Positions 28,156-37,704 of a stretch of 64,000 nucleotides of DNA are shown here, piece after piece. The position numbers and the translations under genes were made by a program. Origin of the DNA: Polaribacter sp. KT25b (GTDB taxonomy: Bacteria; Bacteroidota; Bacteroidia; Flavobacteriales; Flavobacteriaceae); assembly GCF_900105145.1 (NCBI RefSeq), contig NZ_LT629752.1, positions 2,628,001 through 2,692,000 of the forward strand. Reading direction: 5' to 3'. The notes under the pieces are model-generated. The model was not told the DNA's origin. It saw only the letters and a list, made by a program, of their open reading frames with translations, and did not search any database. The stretch's first letter is position 1. The number at the start of each line of letters is the position of its first letter.

Positions 28156-28186
28156 AAAAAGAGATTACTAAACGTAATCTCTTTTT
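28156..28186. terminator. Bidirectional terminator
   Basis: A perfect 13-bp stem (AAAAAGAGATTAC / GTAATCTCTTTTT) with a 5-base loop lies between the convergent J-domain and trxB genes. Confidence 0.85.
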
Positions 28187-28211
28187 AATTTTTATAAAAA
28201 AAATGTAATTT

Positions 28212-29159
28212 TTATTCTAAAGCACCTAGATAACGTTCTGCATCTAAAGCCGCCATACAACCAGTTCCAGCTGCTGTTACAGCTTGTCTATAATCTTTAT
28301 CTTGAATATCTCCAGCAGCAAAAACACCTGGCAAATTTGTTTTCGTAGTTTTTCCTTGAGTTAATAAATACCCTGTTTTATCCATATCTAAAACACCTTT
28401 AAATAAATCTGAATTTGGTTTATGACCAATTGCTATAAAAACTCCTGTTACAGAAATTTCTGTAGTTTCTTTAGTTTTATTATTAATAGCTCTTACACCT
28501 TCTACAACATTAGAACCCAAAACCTCATCTATTTCTGTATTATATAAAACTTCAATATTTTTAGTTTTATTAACCCTATGCTGCATTGCTTTAGACGCTC
28601 TCATATAATCTTTACGTACCAAAAGAGTTACTTTATTACAAATATTTGCTAAATACGTAGCTTCTTCTGCTGCAGTATCTCCTGCTCCTACCACCACAAC
28701 GTCTTGTCCTTTATAGAAAAAACCATCACAAGTAGCACAAGCAGAAACTCCTCCACCAATTAATCTTTGTTCACTTTCTAATCCTAAATATTTGGCAGTT
28801 GCACCTGTACAGATAATTATAGTTTCTGCTTCGATATGTTTAGTTTCATCAACAATTATTTTATGAATTCCTCCAATTTTATCACTTAAATCTACTTTTG
28901 TTACCAGACCAAAACGGACTTCTGTACCAAAACGCTCTGCTTGCTTTTGTAAATCTCCCATCATTGCAGTACCATCTGTACCCGCTGGATATCCTGGAAA
29001 ATTATCAACTTCTGTTGTTGTCGTTAATTGACCTCCCATTTGCATACCTGTATACATCACTGGTTTCATATCTGCTCTTGCTGCATAAATAGCTGCTGTA
29101 TAACCTGCAGGTCCAGATCCTATAATTAAACATTTAATTTTTTCTACTATATCTGACAT
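28212..29159 (-). CDS. trxB: Thioredoxin reductase
   Basis: This 315-residue flavoenzyme has the FAD-binding GSGPAGYTAAIYAARA near residue 14, the redox CATC in SACATCDGFF near 140, the NADPH-binding GAGDTAAEEA near 158 and the late FAD motif VFAAGDIQDKDYRQ near 282. It uses NADPH to reduce thioredoxin in the cytoplasm, which feeds the peroxiredoxin encoded earlier in this window. It is transcribed alone, away from tRNA-Pro. Confidence 0.96.
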   Translation of the reverse strand: MSDIVEKIKCLIIGSGPAGYTAAIYAARADMKPVMYTGMQMGGQLTTTTEVDNFPGYPAGTDGTAMMGDLQKQAERFGTEVRFGLVTKVDLSDKIGGIHKIIVDETKHIEAETIIICTGATAKYLGLESEQRLIGGGVSACATCDGFFYKGQDVVVVGAGDTAAEEATYLANICNKVTLLVRKDYMRASKAMQHRVNKTKNIEVLYNTEIDEVLGSNVVEGVRAINNKTKETTEISVTGVFIAIGHKPNSDLFKGVLDMDKTGYLLTQGKTTKTNLPGVFAAGDIQDKDYRQAVTAAGTGCMAALDAERYLGALE

Positions 29160-29294
29160 AATTATTGTGTATCAATTTTATATGTGTAAAAATAAAGTTT
29201 TTTAATGCTTATTAAAACGAATGTTTATAAGTTTTTATAATGAAAAGATAAGAAGATAATATTAATATTTTTTTATAATTTTTAAAAAATTATA

Positions 29295-29324
29295 TTGATT
29301 TTATTTAAAAAGAATGTATATTTG
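29295..29324 (+). promoter_or_regulatory. Promoter of tRNA-Pro
   Basis: A TTG at 29295-29297 and TATATTTG at 29317-29324, 19 bases apart, match the -33/-7 layout of Bacteroidota sigma-A promoters. The tRNA begins 26 bases after the -7 element. Confidence 0.7.
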
Positions 29325-29349
29325 CATTCCTTAAATGAGAAATCATTTT

Positions 29350-29424
29350 CGGGGTGTAGCGTAGCCCGGTCATCGCGCCTCGTTTGGGACGAGGAGGTCG
29401 CAGGTTCGAATCCTGCCACCCCGA
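29350..29424 (+). tRNA. tRNA-Pro (anticodon TGG)
   Basis: The acceptor stem CGGGGTG/CACCCCG, anticodon stem CCTCG/CGAGG with loop TTTGGGA (anticodon TGG), and T arm GCAGGTTCGAATCCTGC are all present, with discriminator base A. No CCA is encoded. It reads CCN proline codons. It lies at the border of the polysaccharide island, and a decayed integrase piece follows. Confidence 0.95.
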
Positions 29425-29448
29425 CTGAAATGAATACCAATAGAAACT

Positions 29449-29482
29449 AAAACCTTGTAAATCGTATGATTTACAAGGTTTT
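29449..29482 (+). terminator. Hairpin terminator after tRNA-Pro
   Basis: A perfect 15-bp stem (AAAACCTTGTAAATC and its complement) with a GTAT loop lies 24 bases after the tRNA. Confidence 0.8.
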
Positions 29483-29528
29483 GTGGTTTTTGGGTTATCA
29501 TAAGAATTGAATTAATATAGTTTATTTT

Positions 29529-29553
29529 GGTTCACAATTCGGTTCACAGTTTC
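29529..29553. repeat. Direct repeat GGTTCACA, possible integrase-arm or attachment remnant
   Basis: Two copies of GGTTCACA stand 13 bases apart between the tRNA and the dead integrase fragment. Short direct repeats like this can be arm-binding sites of tyrosine recombinases. No copy of the tRNA 3' end was seen elsewhere in the window, so a true att pair is not shown. Confidence 0.35.
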
Positions 29554-29655
29554 AAAACACAAAAAGTGTCAACCAATTAAAACCTTAATAGCCTGTTATT
29601 AAAATAGTTGATTAAACTTTCGTCTAGAAGAATGTTTAATTAAAAGACGACAACT

Positions 29656-29796
29656 ATGCAATCGCAAATTAATTTTACCTTATCTTTTTGAGTAAACACA
29701 CCACGTATTAAAAACAACCAAGTATCTGTATATGGCAGAATAACTGTAAATGGCAAAAGAGCCAATATTAGCTTGTAACGAAAAGTTTTTCTATAA
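29656..29796 (+). pseudogene. Decayed N-terminus of a Bacteroidota tyrosine integrase
   Basis: One reading frame gives MQSQINFTLSF, a TGA, then VNTPRIKNNQVSVYGRITVN and GKRANISL, a TAA, and RKVFL before a final stop. The stretch YGRITVNGKRANIS is typical of the arm-DNA-binding N-terminal domain of phage and conjugative-transposon integrases in this phylum. Two in-frame stops and no catalytic domain show that it is dead. Its place 230 bases after tRNA-Pro fits a former tRNA-targeted integration. Confidence 0.75.
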
Positions 29797-29904
29797 CCAA
29801 TGAGTCTTTAAAACACAAATTTTAGAGTTTAGTAAATATTTACATGATTTTATTAAAGCATAATTAAAAATATGCATATTTTTAGTGCAAATTAAAAAAG
29901 TAGC

Positions 29905-32900
29905 ATGCATAGAGTTTTATTCTTTATTGGCCTTGTAATTACACTATTTACACAGCAAATTAATTCTCAAAATTTTGAAAGAATTTCTAATAATGAAGGC
30001 TTTAATCAAAATACTGTAAATGCCATTGAACAAGATAAATATGGCTTTTTATGGTATGCAACACCTAATGGATTAATACGTTATGATGGGTATGAGTTTA
30101 AAACTTTTACCACACAATCTAAAGGAAAAGGTGCAATTTCTAGTAATAATATTACCTATTTGTTTAATGATAAAGATGGTATTCTTTGGATAGGGACTAA
30201 TGTTGGTATAAACATATATGTACCTTGGTTAGAGCGTTTTTTTACTGTTCCGCTTAAATATAAAATTGATGTAAATAAAATTGATTCTGAAAATGATGGT
30301 TTTGTTTGGATTTCATCATCTAAAGAACTAATAAAATGTAAGTTAACAGATATTAACGAAGGTAAGTTCTCTGTTTCTGATAATATTCTTGATAAAAAAA
30401 CAGAAAATATAAAAATTAGCACTTTCTCTTTTGGTCTGAATTCTTCTATAATTTTAGGTACAAATAAAGGATTAAAAAAAGTTAGTTATCAATCAGGATT
30501 TTCAATAGTAAATAAAGACTCTTTTAATTTAGATGAATTTCCTTTTTTTAATGATAAAGAAATTACTGAAATTATTAAAGCTGATAATATATTCTGGATT
30601 GGCACAAAAAAAGGTTTATATAGTTCTAATTTAGACTCGAATTCAAAATATTTAGTAAAAAAAATAAAAATTCTAAATGAAGATTCAGAATTCTTCGTTA
30701 ACAGTCTTTTTAAAGATAGTCAAAACACCATTTGGATTGGTACAACAGGAGATGGACTTTATAAATACAATCCTATTTTAAATTCTTTTGGTCATTTTAA
30801 ATATGATTTAAACGATAAAAATAGCATTAGTAGTAGTCAAATTAATGCAGTTTACCAAGATAGTTTTAATGTTATTTGGGTTGGTACTGCGCAAGGTGGA
30901 ATTAATAAATTAGACCTTTTTCAAAAGCCATTTTACTCCTATACAAATAATCCTTCTAATAAACTTTCTATTGGCGACAATCTAATCACCTCGATATTAG
31001 AAGACAACAATGGTAAAATTTGGGTTTCTAGTTATAATAAAAAGTTATTTAGAAGTATTGATATAGTCAATGAAAATACTATTGACAACATTAAATTTGA
31101 AGATTTACAAGCTCAATTACCTATTAATAAAAATGATGTGATAAGGTCTATTTATCAAGATCAAAGAAATTATATATGGTTTGGTACTGACAAAAAAGTA
31201 TTTGTTTACAATCCGATAAAAAAAGATTTTAAAGAAGTTCAGTTTTTATCAGAAAATGATAAATCACCATTGGTTTTGGTAAGAGAAATTGCTCAAATAA
31301 ATGAAACAGATATTGTTTTATCTGGTAACAAAATTGTAGTTATTGAAAATCCTTGGAAAGAAATAAAGGAAAAAAGGAATCCGAAAATTCACGTAAAATC
31401 TACTTTAAAAATAGCTGCAAATAGAGTACAATGTTTCTTACAAGACAGTAACAATCAACTATGGTTTGGTACAGATTATGGCTTATTACAATGTAAATAT
31501 GAAGAAGGAGAAGTTAAAGTAATAAGACAATATCAAGAAAATAAAACGGGGAGTAGTAAAATTAGTTACAATAGTGTTTTTTCTTTGCTAGAAGATGATC
31601 AAAAGAATATTTGGATTGGTACTTTTGGTGGTGGGTTAAATAAATTGACCTTAGACAATGATCATAATCCAATTAAAATAGATTATTTTAGAAAAAACGA
31701 TGTCTTACCAGATGATGCTATTTATGGAATTTTACCTCAAGAAAACAGCAATAAATTATGGATAAGTACAGATATGGGCTTAGTTCGTTTTGACAAAGAA
31801 ACAAACCAAGCAAATGTTTTTAATGTAAACGATGGTTTAATTCAAAATAATTTTAGACAATCTGCGTATGCCCAAGGTAAATCTGGTTTTATGTATTTTG
31901 GTGGGTTAAATGGTCTAACTATTTTTAATCCAAATAAAATATTTTTAAACAAACAACCTCCAAAAGTTTTAGTAACTTCTTTATCCATTAATAATAAACC
32001 TATAGAAATAGGTGAAAAATTAAATGATATCATCATTCTTAAAAACGCAATTTCAGAAACTGAAACGGTTACTGTTTGTAAAAGTCAGCGAATTATATCT
32101 TTTAATTTAGTTGCCGAACATACATCTGCACCAACTAAAAATAAATTAGCCTATAAATTAGATGGGTTTAATAAAGATTGGGTAGAAATAAATAAAGGAA
32201 AATCTACAATAACGTATACTAACCTAGCTGCAGGTACTTATCACTTAAAAGTAAAATCGGCTAATGGAGATGGTATCTGGAGCGCTTCAACAAAAACATT
32301 AACACTTGTTATTTTGCCACTTTGGTACCAAACTTGGTGGAGTTATACAATAATGATTATTTTGTTTTTAGCTGTTGGTGTTTGGATTGTTTTTTACTTT
32401 GTAAGTAATGAAAAACTAAAACAAAAATTGATTTATGAGCAATTAGACAAAGATAAAATGGAAGTTATAAACCAAGGTAAGTTTAAATATTTTACAAATT
32501 TATCTCACGAGTTTAGAACTCCATTAACATTAATTTCTGGTCCTTTAGACAGAGTTATCGAAAACAATATCAACCCAGAAAATACCCGTTTTTTAACGAT
32601 TATTAAGAGGAATACACACAGACTTTTAAGTTTAATAGACCAATTAATAACATTTAGACAGGCAGAACAAGGTTTTTTAAATTTAAACTATACAAAATCC
32701 ACTTTAGGTGATTTTTTATATCCAACAACAGAGGCTTTTGAAAATTATGCCTTAGAAAAAAATATTAATTTTTACTATAAAATTAGTTCGCCTAATGAAG
32801 AAATTGTTATAGATGTAGAAAAAGTTGAAAGAATACTTTTTAACCTACTCTCAAATTCATTTAAAAACACACCAGCACAAGGAACTATAAGCATTGATGC

Positions 32901-34035
32901 GTCAATTGTATTTGAAGAAAATAATAAAAGCATTAAAATTGATGTGGTAGATACAGGAAAAGGGATTCCCAAAGAAAACTTAGACAATATTTTTGAAAGG
33001 TTTTATCAATTAGGAAATCAAGAAGGTAATGTAAGTGGTGGTGGTGTTGGTTTGTCCTTTTGTAAATCTTTAATAGATTTATTTGAGGGCAGTATTTCAG
33101 TAAAAAGTATCCCAAAAAAGGAAACTCGTTTTACAGTTGTGATTCCATCTTCTAAAACAGAAGAGGTTCAGATAGAAGAAAGTAGTGTAAAAAAATCATT
33201 TATAAAAAATTGGGTGCCTTTACAATCTGAAAACTTAGAAGAAAATACTAGTAAAAAACAAAGTAAAAAGAAGCATAGTGTTTTAGTGGTAGAAAATGAA
33301 CTAGACATTCAAAATTTCCTAGAAAGTGCACTTTCAAACACCTATAACATAACAATAGCAAACAATGGTGTTGAGGCATTAGAAGAAATCAAAAAAACAG
33401 AATTTAGCACCGTTATAAGTGATGTTATGATGCCAGAGATGGATGGTTTTGAACTGTGTAAAAGAATAAAAGAAAACACAAAAACTTGCCAATTACCTGT
33501 GCTTCTATTAACAGCTTTAGGTGATAATGCAGATTTAATTAAAGGGTTAGAGTTTGGTGCAGATGAATATATTAGCAAACCATTTTCTTTAAAACACTTA
33601 GAACTTCGTTTAAAAAAGTTAATTGAAAATAATCTTAAGATTAAAGATTATTTTTCAAAAAATAGTTTACCTCCAAAGGATAAAAAAGAATTAAATCTAT
33701 CTAAAAGAGATTTAGAATTTTTAGAGAAAATTGCAGAAGTAATAGAGAAAAACTTATCTAATTCAACTTTTGGTGTAGAAGAGCTTTCTAAAGAAGCTGG
33801 TTTAAGTTCTGCACATTTCTATAGAAAACTAAAACAACTTACTGGGCAAGTACCCAATGTATATTTGCGTAACTTTAGATTACAAAGAGCTGCAGAATTA
33901 TTAGCTAGTAATAGTGGTTTTAATGTTGCAGAAGTAATGTATCAAATTGGTATAGAGTCTAATTCTTATTTTTCTACATCTTTCAAAAAACTGCACGGTG
34001 TATCGCCTTCTGAATATTCAAAAAGAGCAAAATGA
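29905..34035 (+). CDS. Hybrid two-component system regulator (HTCS) of the polysaccharide locus
   Basis: This 1376-residue protein has a signal peptide (ends near INSQN), then about a dozen periplasmic propeller repeats of the W-[IFVY]-G-T-x-x-G-[LI] kind. A Y_Y_Y domain follows near 740-800, then a membrane helix near 808-830. The HisKA phospho-His is in LSHEFRTPL near 868, with HATPase motifs NLLSNSFKN near 980 and DTGKGIP near 1015. A receiver has its Asp in VISDVMMPEMDG near 1172, and an AraC-type DNA-binding domain spans about 1280-1376 (YFSTSFKKLHGVSPSEYSKR). It senses oligosaccharides in the periplasm and turns on the nearby genes. The operator I propose for it is described at the promoters below. 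Confidence 0.95.
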   Translation: MHRVLFFIGLVITLFTQQINSQNFERISNNEGFNQNTVNAIEQDKYGFLWYATPNGLIRYDGYEFKTFTTQSKGKGAISSNNITYLFNDKDGILWIGTNVGINIYVPWLERFFTVPLKYKIDVNKIDSENDGFVWISSSKELIKCKLTDINEGKFSVSDNILDKKTENIKISTFSFGLNSSIILGTNKGLKKVSYQSGFSIVNKDSFNLDEFPFFNDKEITEIIKADNIFWIGTKKGLYSSNLDSNSKYLVKKIKILNEDSEFFVNSLFKDSQNTIWIGTTGDGLYKYNPILNSFGHFKYDLNDKNSISSSQINAVYQDSFNVIWVGTAQGGINKLDLFQKPFYSYTNNPSNKLSIGDNLITSILEDNNGKIWVSSYNKKLFRSIDIVNENTIDNIKFEDLQAQLPINKNDVIRSIYQDQRNYIWFGTDKKVFVYNPIKKDFKEVQFLSENDKSPLVLVREIAQINETDIVLSGNKIVVIENPWKEIKEKRNPKIHVKSTLKIAANRVQCFLQDSNNQLWFGTDYGLLQCKYEEGEVKVIRQYQENKTGSSKISYNSVFSLLEDDQKNIWIGTFGGGLNKLTLDNDHNPIKIDYFRKNDVLPDDAIYGILPQENSNKLWISTDMGLVRFDKETNQANVFNVNDGLIQNNFRQSAYAQGKSGFMYFGGLNGLTIFNPNKIFLNKQPPKVLVTSLSINNKPIEIGEKLNDIIILKNAISETETVTVCKSQRIISFNLVAEHTSAPTKNKLAYKLDGFNKDWVEINKGKSTITYTNLAAGTYHLKVKSANGDGIWSASTKTLTLVILPLWYQTWWSYTIMIILFLAVGVWIVFYFVSNEKLKQKLIYEQLDKDKMEVINQGKFKYFTNLSHEFRTPLTLISGPLDRVIENNINPENTRFLTIIKRNTHRLLSLIDQLITFRQAEQGFLNLNYTKSTLGDFLYPTTEAFENYALEKNINFYYKISSPNEEIVIDVEKVERILFNLLSNSFKNTPAQGTISIDASIVFEENNKSIKIDVVDTGKGIPKENLDNIFERFYQLGNQEGNVSGGGVGLSFCKSLIDLFEGSISVKSIPKKETRFTVVIPSSKTEEVQIEESSVKKSFIKNWVPLQSENLEENTSKKQSKKKHSVLVVENELDIQNFLESALSNTYNITIANNGVEALEEIKKTEFSTVISDVMMPEMDGFELCKRIKENTKTCQLPVLLLTALGDNADLIKGLEFGADEYISKPFSLKHLELRLKKLIENNLKIKDYFSKNSLPPKDKKELNLSKRDLEFLEKIAEVIEKNLSNSTFGVEELSKEAGLSSAHFYRKLKQLTGQVPNVYLRNFRLQRAAELLASNSGFNVAEVMYQIGIESNSYFSTSFKKLHGVSPSEYSKRAK

Positions 34036-34071
34036 TGGTTTTTAGCAAAATATAAAATTAAAGCTTACCTT

Positions 34072-34232
34072 AAAACTTATCAGGTATCATTTCTGTTTTT
34101 CAAAGCTTTAGAAGGCTGATATGGTTTAATTAAAGTTTTTGAGTTTGGTATAGATGTATATATGAGCCCCATTCTTTTTAAATCATTTAGAAATTTGATT
34201 TAATAATCTTTTAGAAGTTACCTGAAGATAAA
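34072..34232 (+). pseudogene. Remnant of a second HTCS gene (receiver domain end)
   Basis: One frame reads KTYQVSFLFFKALEG, a stop, then YGLIKVFEFGIDVYMSPILF and KSFRNLI, a stop. This aligns with the intact HTCS region KTCQLPVLLLTALGDNADLI then KGLEFGADEYISKPF, and DNA similarity runs on through the following linker to about 34232. It is a decayed duplicate of the receiver end of an HTCS gene. Confidence 0.75.
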
Positions 34233-34571
34233 GTATCCTTTTGTAAAAAAAAAGCCTTCAGAAGATAAAATAGATTTCAACATTTTGATTAAATTGTATA
34301 GTTTATTGAGTAAAATTTACCTAACTAATTTTTTATAAGATCTTGTTTTTTTATGATACTTATTTTGAATTTATCTCGTATACATATAAAATTAAAAGAC
34401 CTTTACAGCAAACAAACAACGATATTCACATCGTTTTTGATTGTAAAAAACTTCTGAATTAAGTGCATGTAATACTGTTTTTACGTTGCTTAGATTTTGG
34501 GGCAATAGGTAAAATGCTTAATTCTTGTTTTCCTTTTTTTATTAGAAAACCTTTAATTCAACTGATTTTTA
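34233..34571. other. AT-rich gap without recognisable gene
   Basis: This lies between two decayed HTCS pieces, so it probably held the AraC part of the same lost gene. I see no open frame, RNA or hairpin that I can name, and no clear protein similarity in any frame. Confidence 0.4.
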
Positions 34572-34608
34572 GATATTTAAAAAGCAAAATGATGGTTTTA
34601 AGCAAAAC
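34572..34608 (+). repeat. Direct repeat of the HTCS gene's 3' end
   Basis: Bases 34572-34608 repeat 34012-34052 with few differences; both contain GCAAAATGATGG followed by TTTTxAGCAAAA. In the first copy this spans the HTCS stop codon. It is probably the tail of the decayed second HTCS. Part of the proposed operator of the next gene lies in this copy. Confidence 0.7.
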
Positions 34609-34655
34609 AATGATGAATATCAGAAAGTAGATAAAGTAGTTAAAATCTAAATTTG
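34595..34655 (+). promoter_or_regulatory. Proposed HTCS operator and promoter of the 986-residue secreted protein gene
   Basis: Half-sites GTTTTAAGCAA (34595-34605) and AATATCAGAAA (34616-34626) are 21 bp apart, start to start. TAAATTTG at 34648-34655 follows after exactly 21 bases and matches TAnnTTTG. The ATG is at 34684. The same layout recurs at six other promoters in the locus. Confidence 0.6.
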
Positions 34656-34683
34656 TGACCACTAATTATTTAAACTAAAATTA

Positions 34684-37644
34684 ATGATCATGAAAAAACA
34701 CTTACTTAAAATTTTTAAAAAGAAAAAAACAGCATTTTTGCTACTGGCTTTTATAGGCTTGTGTAGTTTTCAAGCAAATGCGCAAAAAACTACTAATTAT
34801 TTAGATACAACTTCAGATGGGTTATGGGCTACAGTAGGTAACTGGAGTAATGGCTTGCCAATTGCTGGTGATGGAGATGTAGCAAATCTTACAGAAAGTG
34901 TAGATTTAGGAGGCGTTAACCGTGAAATAGGGCAACTTCTTGGTGCAAACAATACTAATACTAAGACATATTCTAATGGTACATTAACTCTTAATGGTAC
35001 TACAGTGTCAAATACTGATCAGATTATAAGAATTCGATCTAATAAAACGATTACTGTTACTTGTGACGTAGTTGTGGGTGTTGATGGCAAAGATATTAAT
35101 ATTAGAAATAATGCGACTTCACAGCTTGTTTTTGATGGTGGATTTGCAATAGGTACTAATACAGTACATGTAGATAATAATAGTACTGCTACTACTGCTC
35201 CTATTCCGGTACAATTTAACGGAGCTGTAACTGGTTCTGGAACTATTAATATAGAGGATCAAAATATATCTACAGGTGCCGCTGCTGATTTTACAGGTTT
35301 TACTGGTAGTATAACTTTTGATGGTACTAATGCTTTACTAACTGTAAATGGTGCAAATACAATTGAAGGTTCAATTGGAGTATTAGCAGGAGCAGATGGT
35401 AATTCTAAGATAGAATTTATGGCTAGCCAAAGTGGTTTGGATAACCTTACAGTAGACACCCAAAATTTAGCAATAGATTTTGATGCTGCTGCAACATCTG
35501 TTGTGTTTTCAGGATATACTACATCAACAACAGAAGGTGTTGTTGATTTACAGAATTATGTATCTGGTTCTTTAAAAATAGGAACTACTGCTACTAGTGT
35601 TCCAGCAGCAGTATTAAGTACATGGACTCTTGATGGTGCAGCTGCAACTTTAACTCAAGATGCAACAGGTGCTATCGTTTTTGCTGGTTGTTCAACTCCA
35701 GATGTTATTACAACTTTAGCAGCAACTGCTGGTGCAGAGTATGTAACTTTAAGTTGGGATGCCCCTACTTGTTTTGATGAAGTTTTAGTAGTAGCTAAAG
35801 AAGGTTCTGCTGTTACAGTTGCACCAACAGGAGATGGTTCAGCATATACAGCAGATGCAGATTTTGGTTCTGGAACAGATTTAGGAACTAGTGAATATGC
35901 AGTTTTTAAAGGAACATCTAATGCAGCAGATATTACTGGATTAACTAAAGGAGGTACAACTTATCATTTTGAAGTATTTACACGTAAAGGGACAACTTGG
36001 AGCGCAGGAGTTACTACAAGTGCAACTACGAATAATATGTATACTTCAACTTCTGGTGGCAATAGTACTGGTCTTAATTGGGAAGATGCCTCTTCTTGGA
36101 TAGCTGGAGTTATACCTAGTTCAACTTCAGACGATGTAACTATTAATACAGGAATAATTATTAATTCAGATGTAGATATAAATAATATTATTATTAATAA
36201 TAGAGTTACTATTAATGCTGGATTTTCTTTAAATGTTAATGACTTACAGCAAAACAGTCAATTTATTTTACAGTCTACATCTGAAGCTTTTGCTAGTGTA
36301 ATAGCAACTACATTAAGTGGTACAGGAACCCTTATTTATAATAGATGGCTAAATGATTCACCTAATAACGATTTAATTTCTTCTCCTGTAAGTGGAGTAC
36401 CATTTAGTTCTGTAGCTGCAGCTTCTAATAATGAAGATAAATTTTTTATTAATCCTTCAGTAGCTGGTAACTACTTTTTTGGACCTTTCAATAATACTAC
36501 TGGTTTGTATGAAACTTACACTACTCCTGATGATGATGCAGTTGTAATTGGTACTGGTAAAGGCTATAGAGCAGCAACTATAGCAGGTGAAGCAAGTACT
36601 GTAAGATTTGTAGGAGATATTGAAATAGGAGATTTAAATATTGATATTACAGATGGTGGTGCTGGAGGTGGTACCCTTGCTGAATGGAATTTAATTGGGA
36701 ATCCTTACCCTTCATATTTAGATTTTGGTGCTTTTTTTACAGCAAATTCAGGTGAATTTCATTTAGATAATGTTGCAGTTTATGGTTGGAATGGTACTGA
36801 TTATACAGTGTGGAATGGAACAAATTCTTCTGATAAATTAACACCAGGCCAAGGTTTCTTTGTAAGAACTAAAGATGCTACAACTGGTAATGTAGATTTT
36901 ACAACAGCAATGAGAACAATTGGTAATTCTGATGATTTTGTTGCAGGTAAATCAGCTAACAGTAATAGAGCTTTAGCAAAAATTAATTTAAGTAGATCAA
37001 CTAAAACATATGCTACAAACGTTTATTTTATAGAAAACAAAACTAAAGGTTTAGATTTTGGATTTGATGCTGGTGCTTATTCTGGCAGTGCAACAGGTAT
37101 TTATACAAACTTAGTAGAAGATAATAAAGGTTTAGCATTAGCAATACAATCTTTACCTTATGAAGATTATAATAATATTGTTGTACCAGTTACTATTAAT
37201 AGTGATGCAGGTGAGCAATTAACAATTAGTATTGATAAAAAATCATCTACGTTACCTGAAAACACCTATGTATTCCTTAAAGATAATGTGTTAAATACTA
37301 CTACTTTGTTAAACGACTCTGATTATCTGTTTACACCAGATACTGCATTAAGTGGATCAGGACGTTTCTTTTTAGAATTCTCTGCTAGCTCAGTATTGTC
37401 TACAGATGAGTTTGCTGTAAATGAAATGTTAATTTATACAAACCAAGCAACTAAATCAATTATTATTAAAGGATTATTAAAAACGGATGCAAGTGCAAAA
37501 GTATTTGATATACAAGGTAGAATGGTATTAGAACAAAAAATAGAAAGTACTAATATTACAAATGTAATTAATGCTAATTCATTAAATACAGGAATTTACT
37601 TGATACAGTTAGAGGGAAGAACTCAAAAAGTTATCATTAATTAA
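34684..37644 (+). CDS. Large T9SS-exported protein with FN3-like domain, function unknown
   Basis: This 986-residue protein starts MIMKKHLLK with a signal peptide ending near QANAQ. Residues 35-310 are rich in N, T and G with repeating beta-strand patterns. A fibronectin III-like domain lies near 338-455 (TTLAATAGAEYVTLSWDAPT). A beta-rich region and a module of about 430 residues near 540-910 resemble the C-terminal part of the 1101-residue protein. A T9SS type A sorting domain ends it (VFDIQGRMVLEQ to GIYLIQLEG). No catalytic motif is visible. It is the first gene after the HTCS and is probably a surface or released glycan-binding protein. Confidence 0.75.
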   Translation: MIMKKHLLKIFKKKKTAFLLLAFIGLCSFQANAQKTTNYLDTTSDGLWATVGNWSNGLPIAGDGDVANLTESVDLGGVNREIGQLLGANNTNTKTYSNGTLTLNGTTVSNTDQIIRIRSNKTITVTCDVVVGVDGKDINIRNNATSQLVFDGGFAIGTNTVHVDNNSTATTAPIPVQFNGAVTGSGTINIEDQNISTGAAADFTGFTGSITFDGTNALLTVNGANTIEGSIGVLAGADGNSKIEFMASQSGLDNLTVDTQNLAIDFDAAATSVVFSGYTTSTTEGVVDLQNYVSGSLKIGTTATSVPAAVLSTWTLDGAAATLTQDATGAIVFAGCSTPDVITTLAATAGAEYVTLSWDAPTCFDEVLVVAKEGSAVTVAPTGDGSAYTADADFGSGTDLGTSEYAVFKGTSNAADITGLTKGGTTYHFEVFTRKGTTWSAGVTTSATTNNMYTSTSGGNSTGLNWEDASSWIAGVIPSSTSDDVTINTGIIINSDVDINNIIINNRVTINAGFSLNVNDLQQNSQFILQSTSEAFASVIATTLSGTGTLIYNRWLNDSPNNDLISSPVSGVPFSSVAAASNNEDKFFINPSVAGNYFFGPFNNTTGLYETYTTPDDDAVVIGTGKGYRAATIAGEASTVRFVGDIEIGDLNIDITDGGAGGGTLAEWNLIGNPYPSYLDFGAFFTANSGEFHLDNVAVYGWNGTDYTVWNGTNSSDKLTPGQGFFVRTKDATTGNVDFTTAMRTIGNSDDFVAGKSANSNRALAKINLSRSTKTYATNVYFIENKTKGLDFGFDAGAYSGSATGIYTNLVEDNKGLALAIQSLPYEDYNNIVVPVTINSDAGEQLTISIDKKSSTLPENTYVFLKDNVLNTTTLLNDSDYLFTPDTALSGSGRFFLEFSASSVLSTDEFAVNEMLIYTNQATKSIIIKGLLKTDASAKVFDIQGRMVLEQKIESTNITNVINANSLNTGIYLIQLEGRTQKVIIN

Positions 37645-37704
37645 ATTATAACTGAACACTTTAAATTCTTTAAACCTTTAATAATAATATTTAAAACATA
37701 TAAA

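Noticed and set aside
29820..29830. A TTTTAGAGTTT box upstream of the HTCS, as a possible self-regulation site
   Set aside because: It lacks the GnAA core of the half-site, has no partner 21 bp away and no TAnnTTTG-like element after 21 bases.
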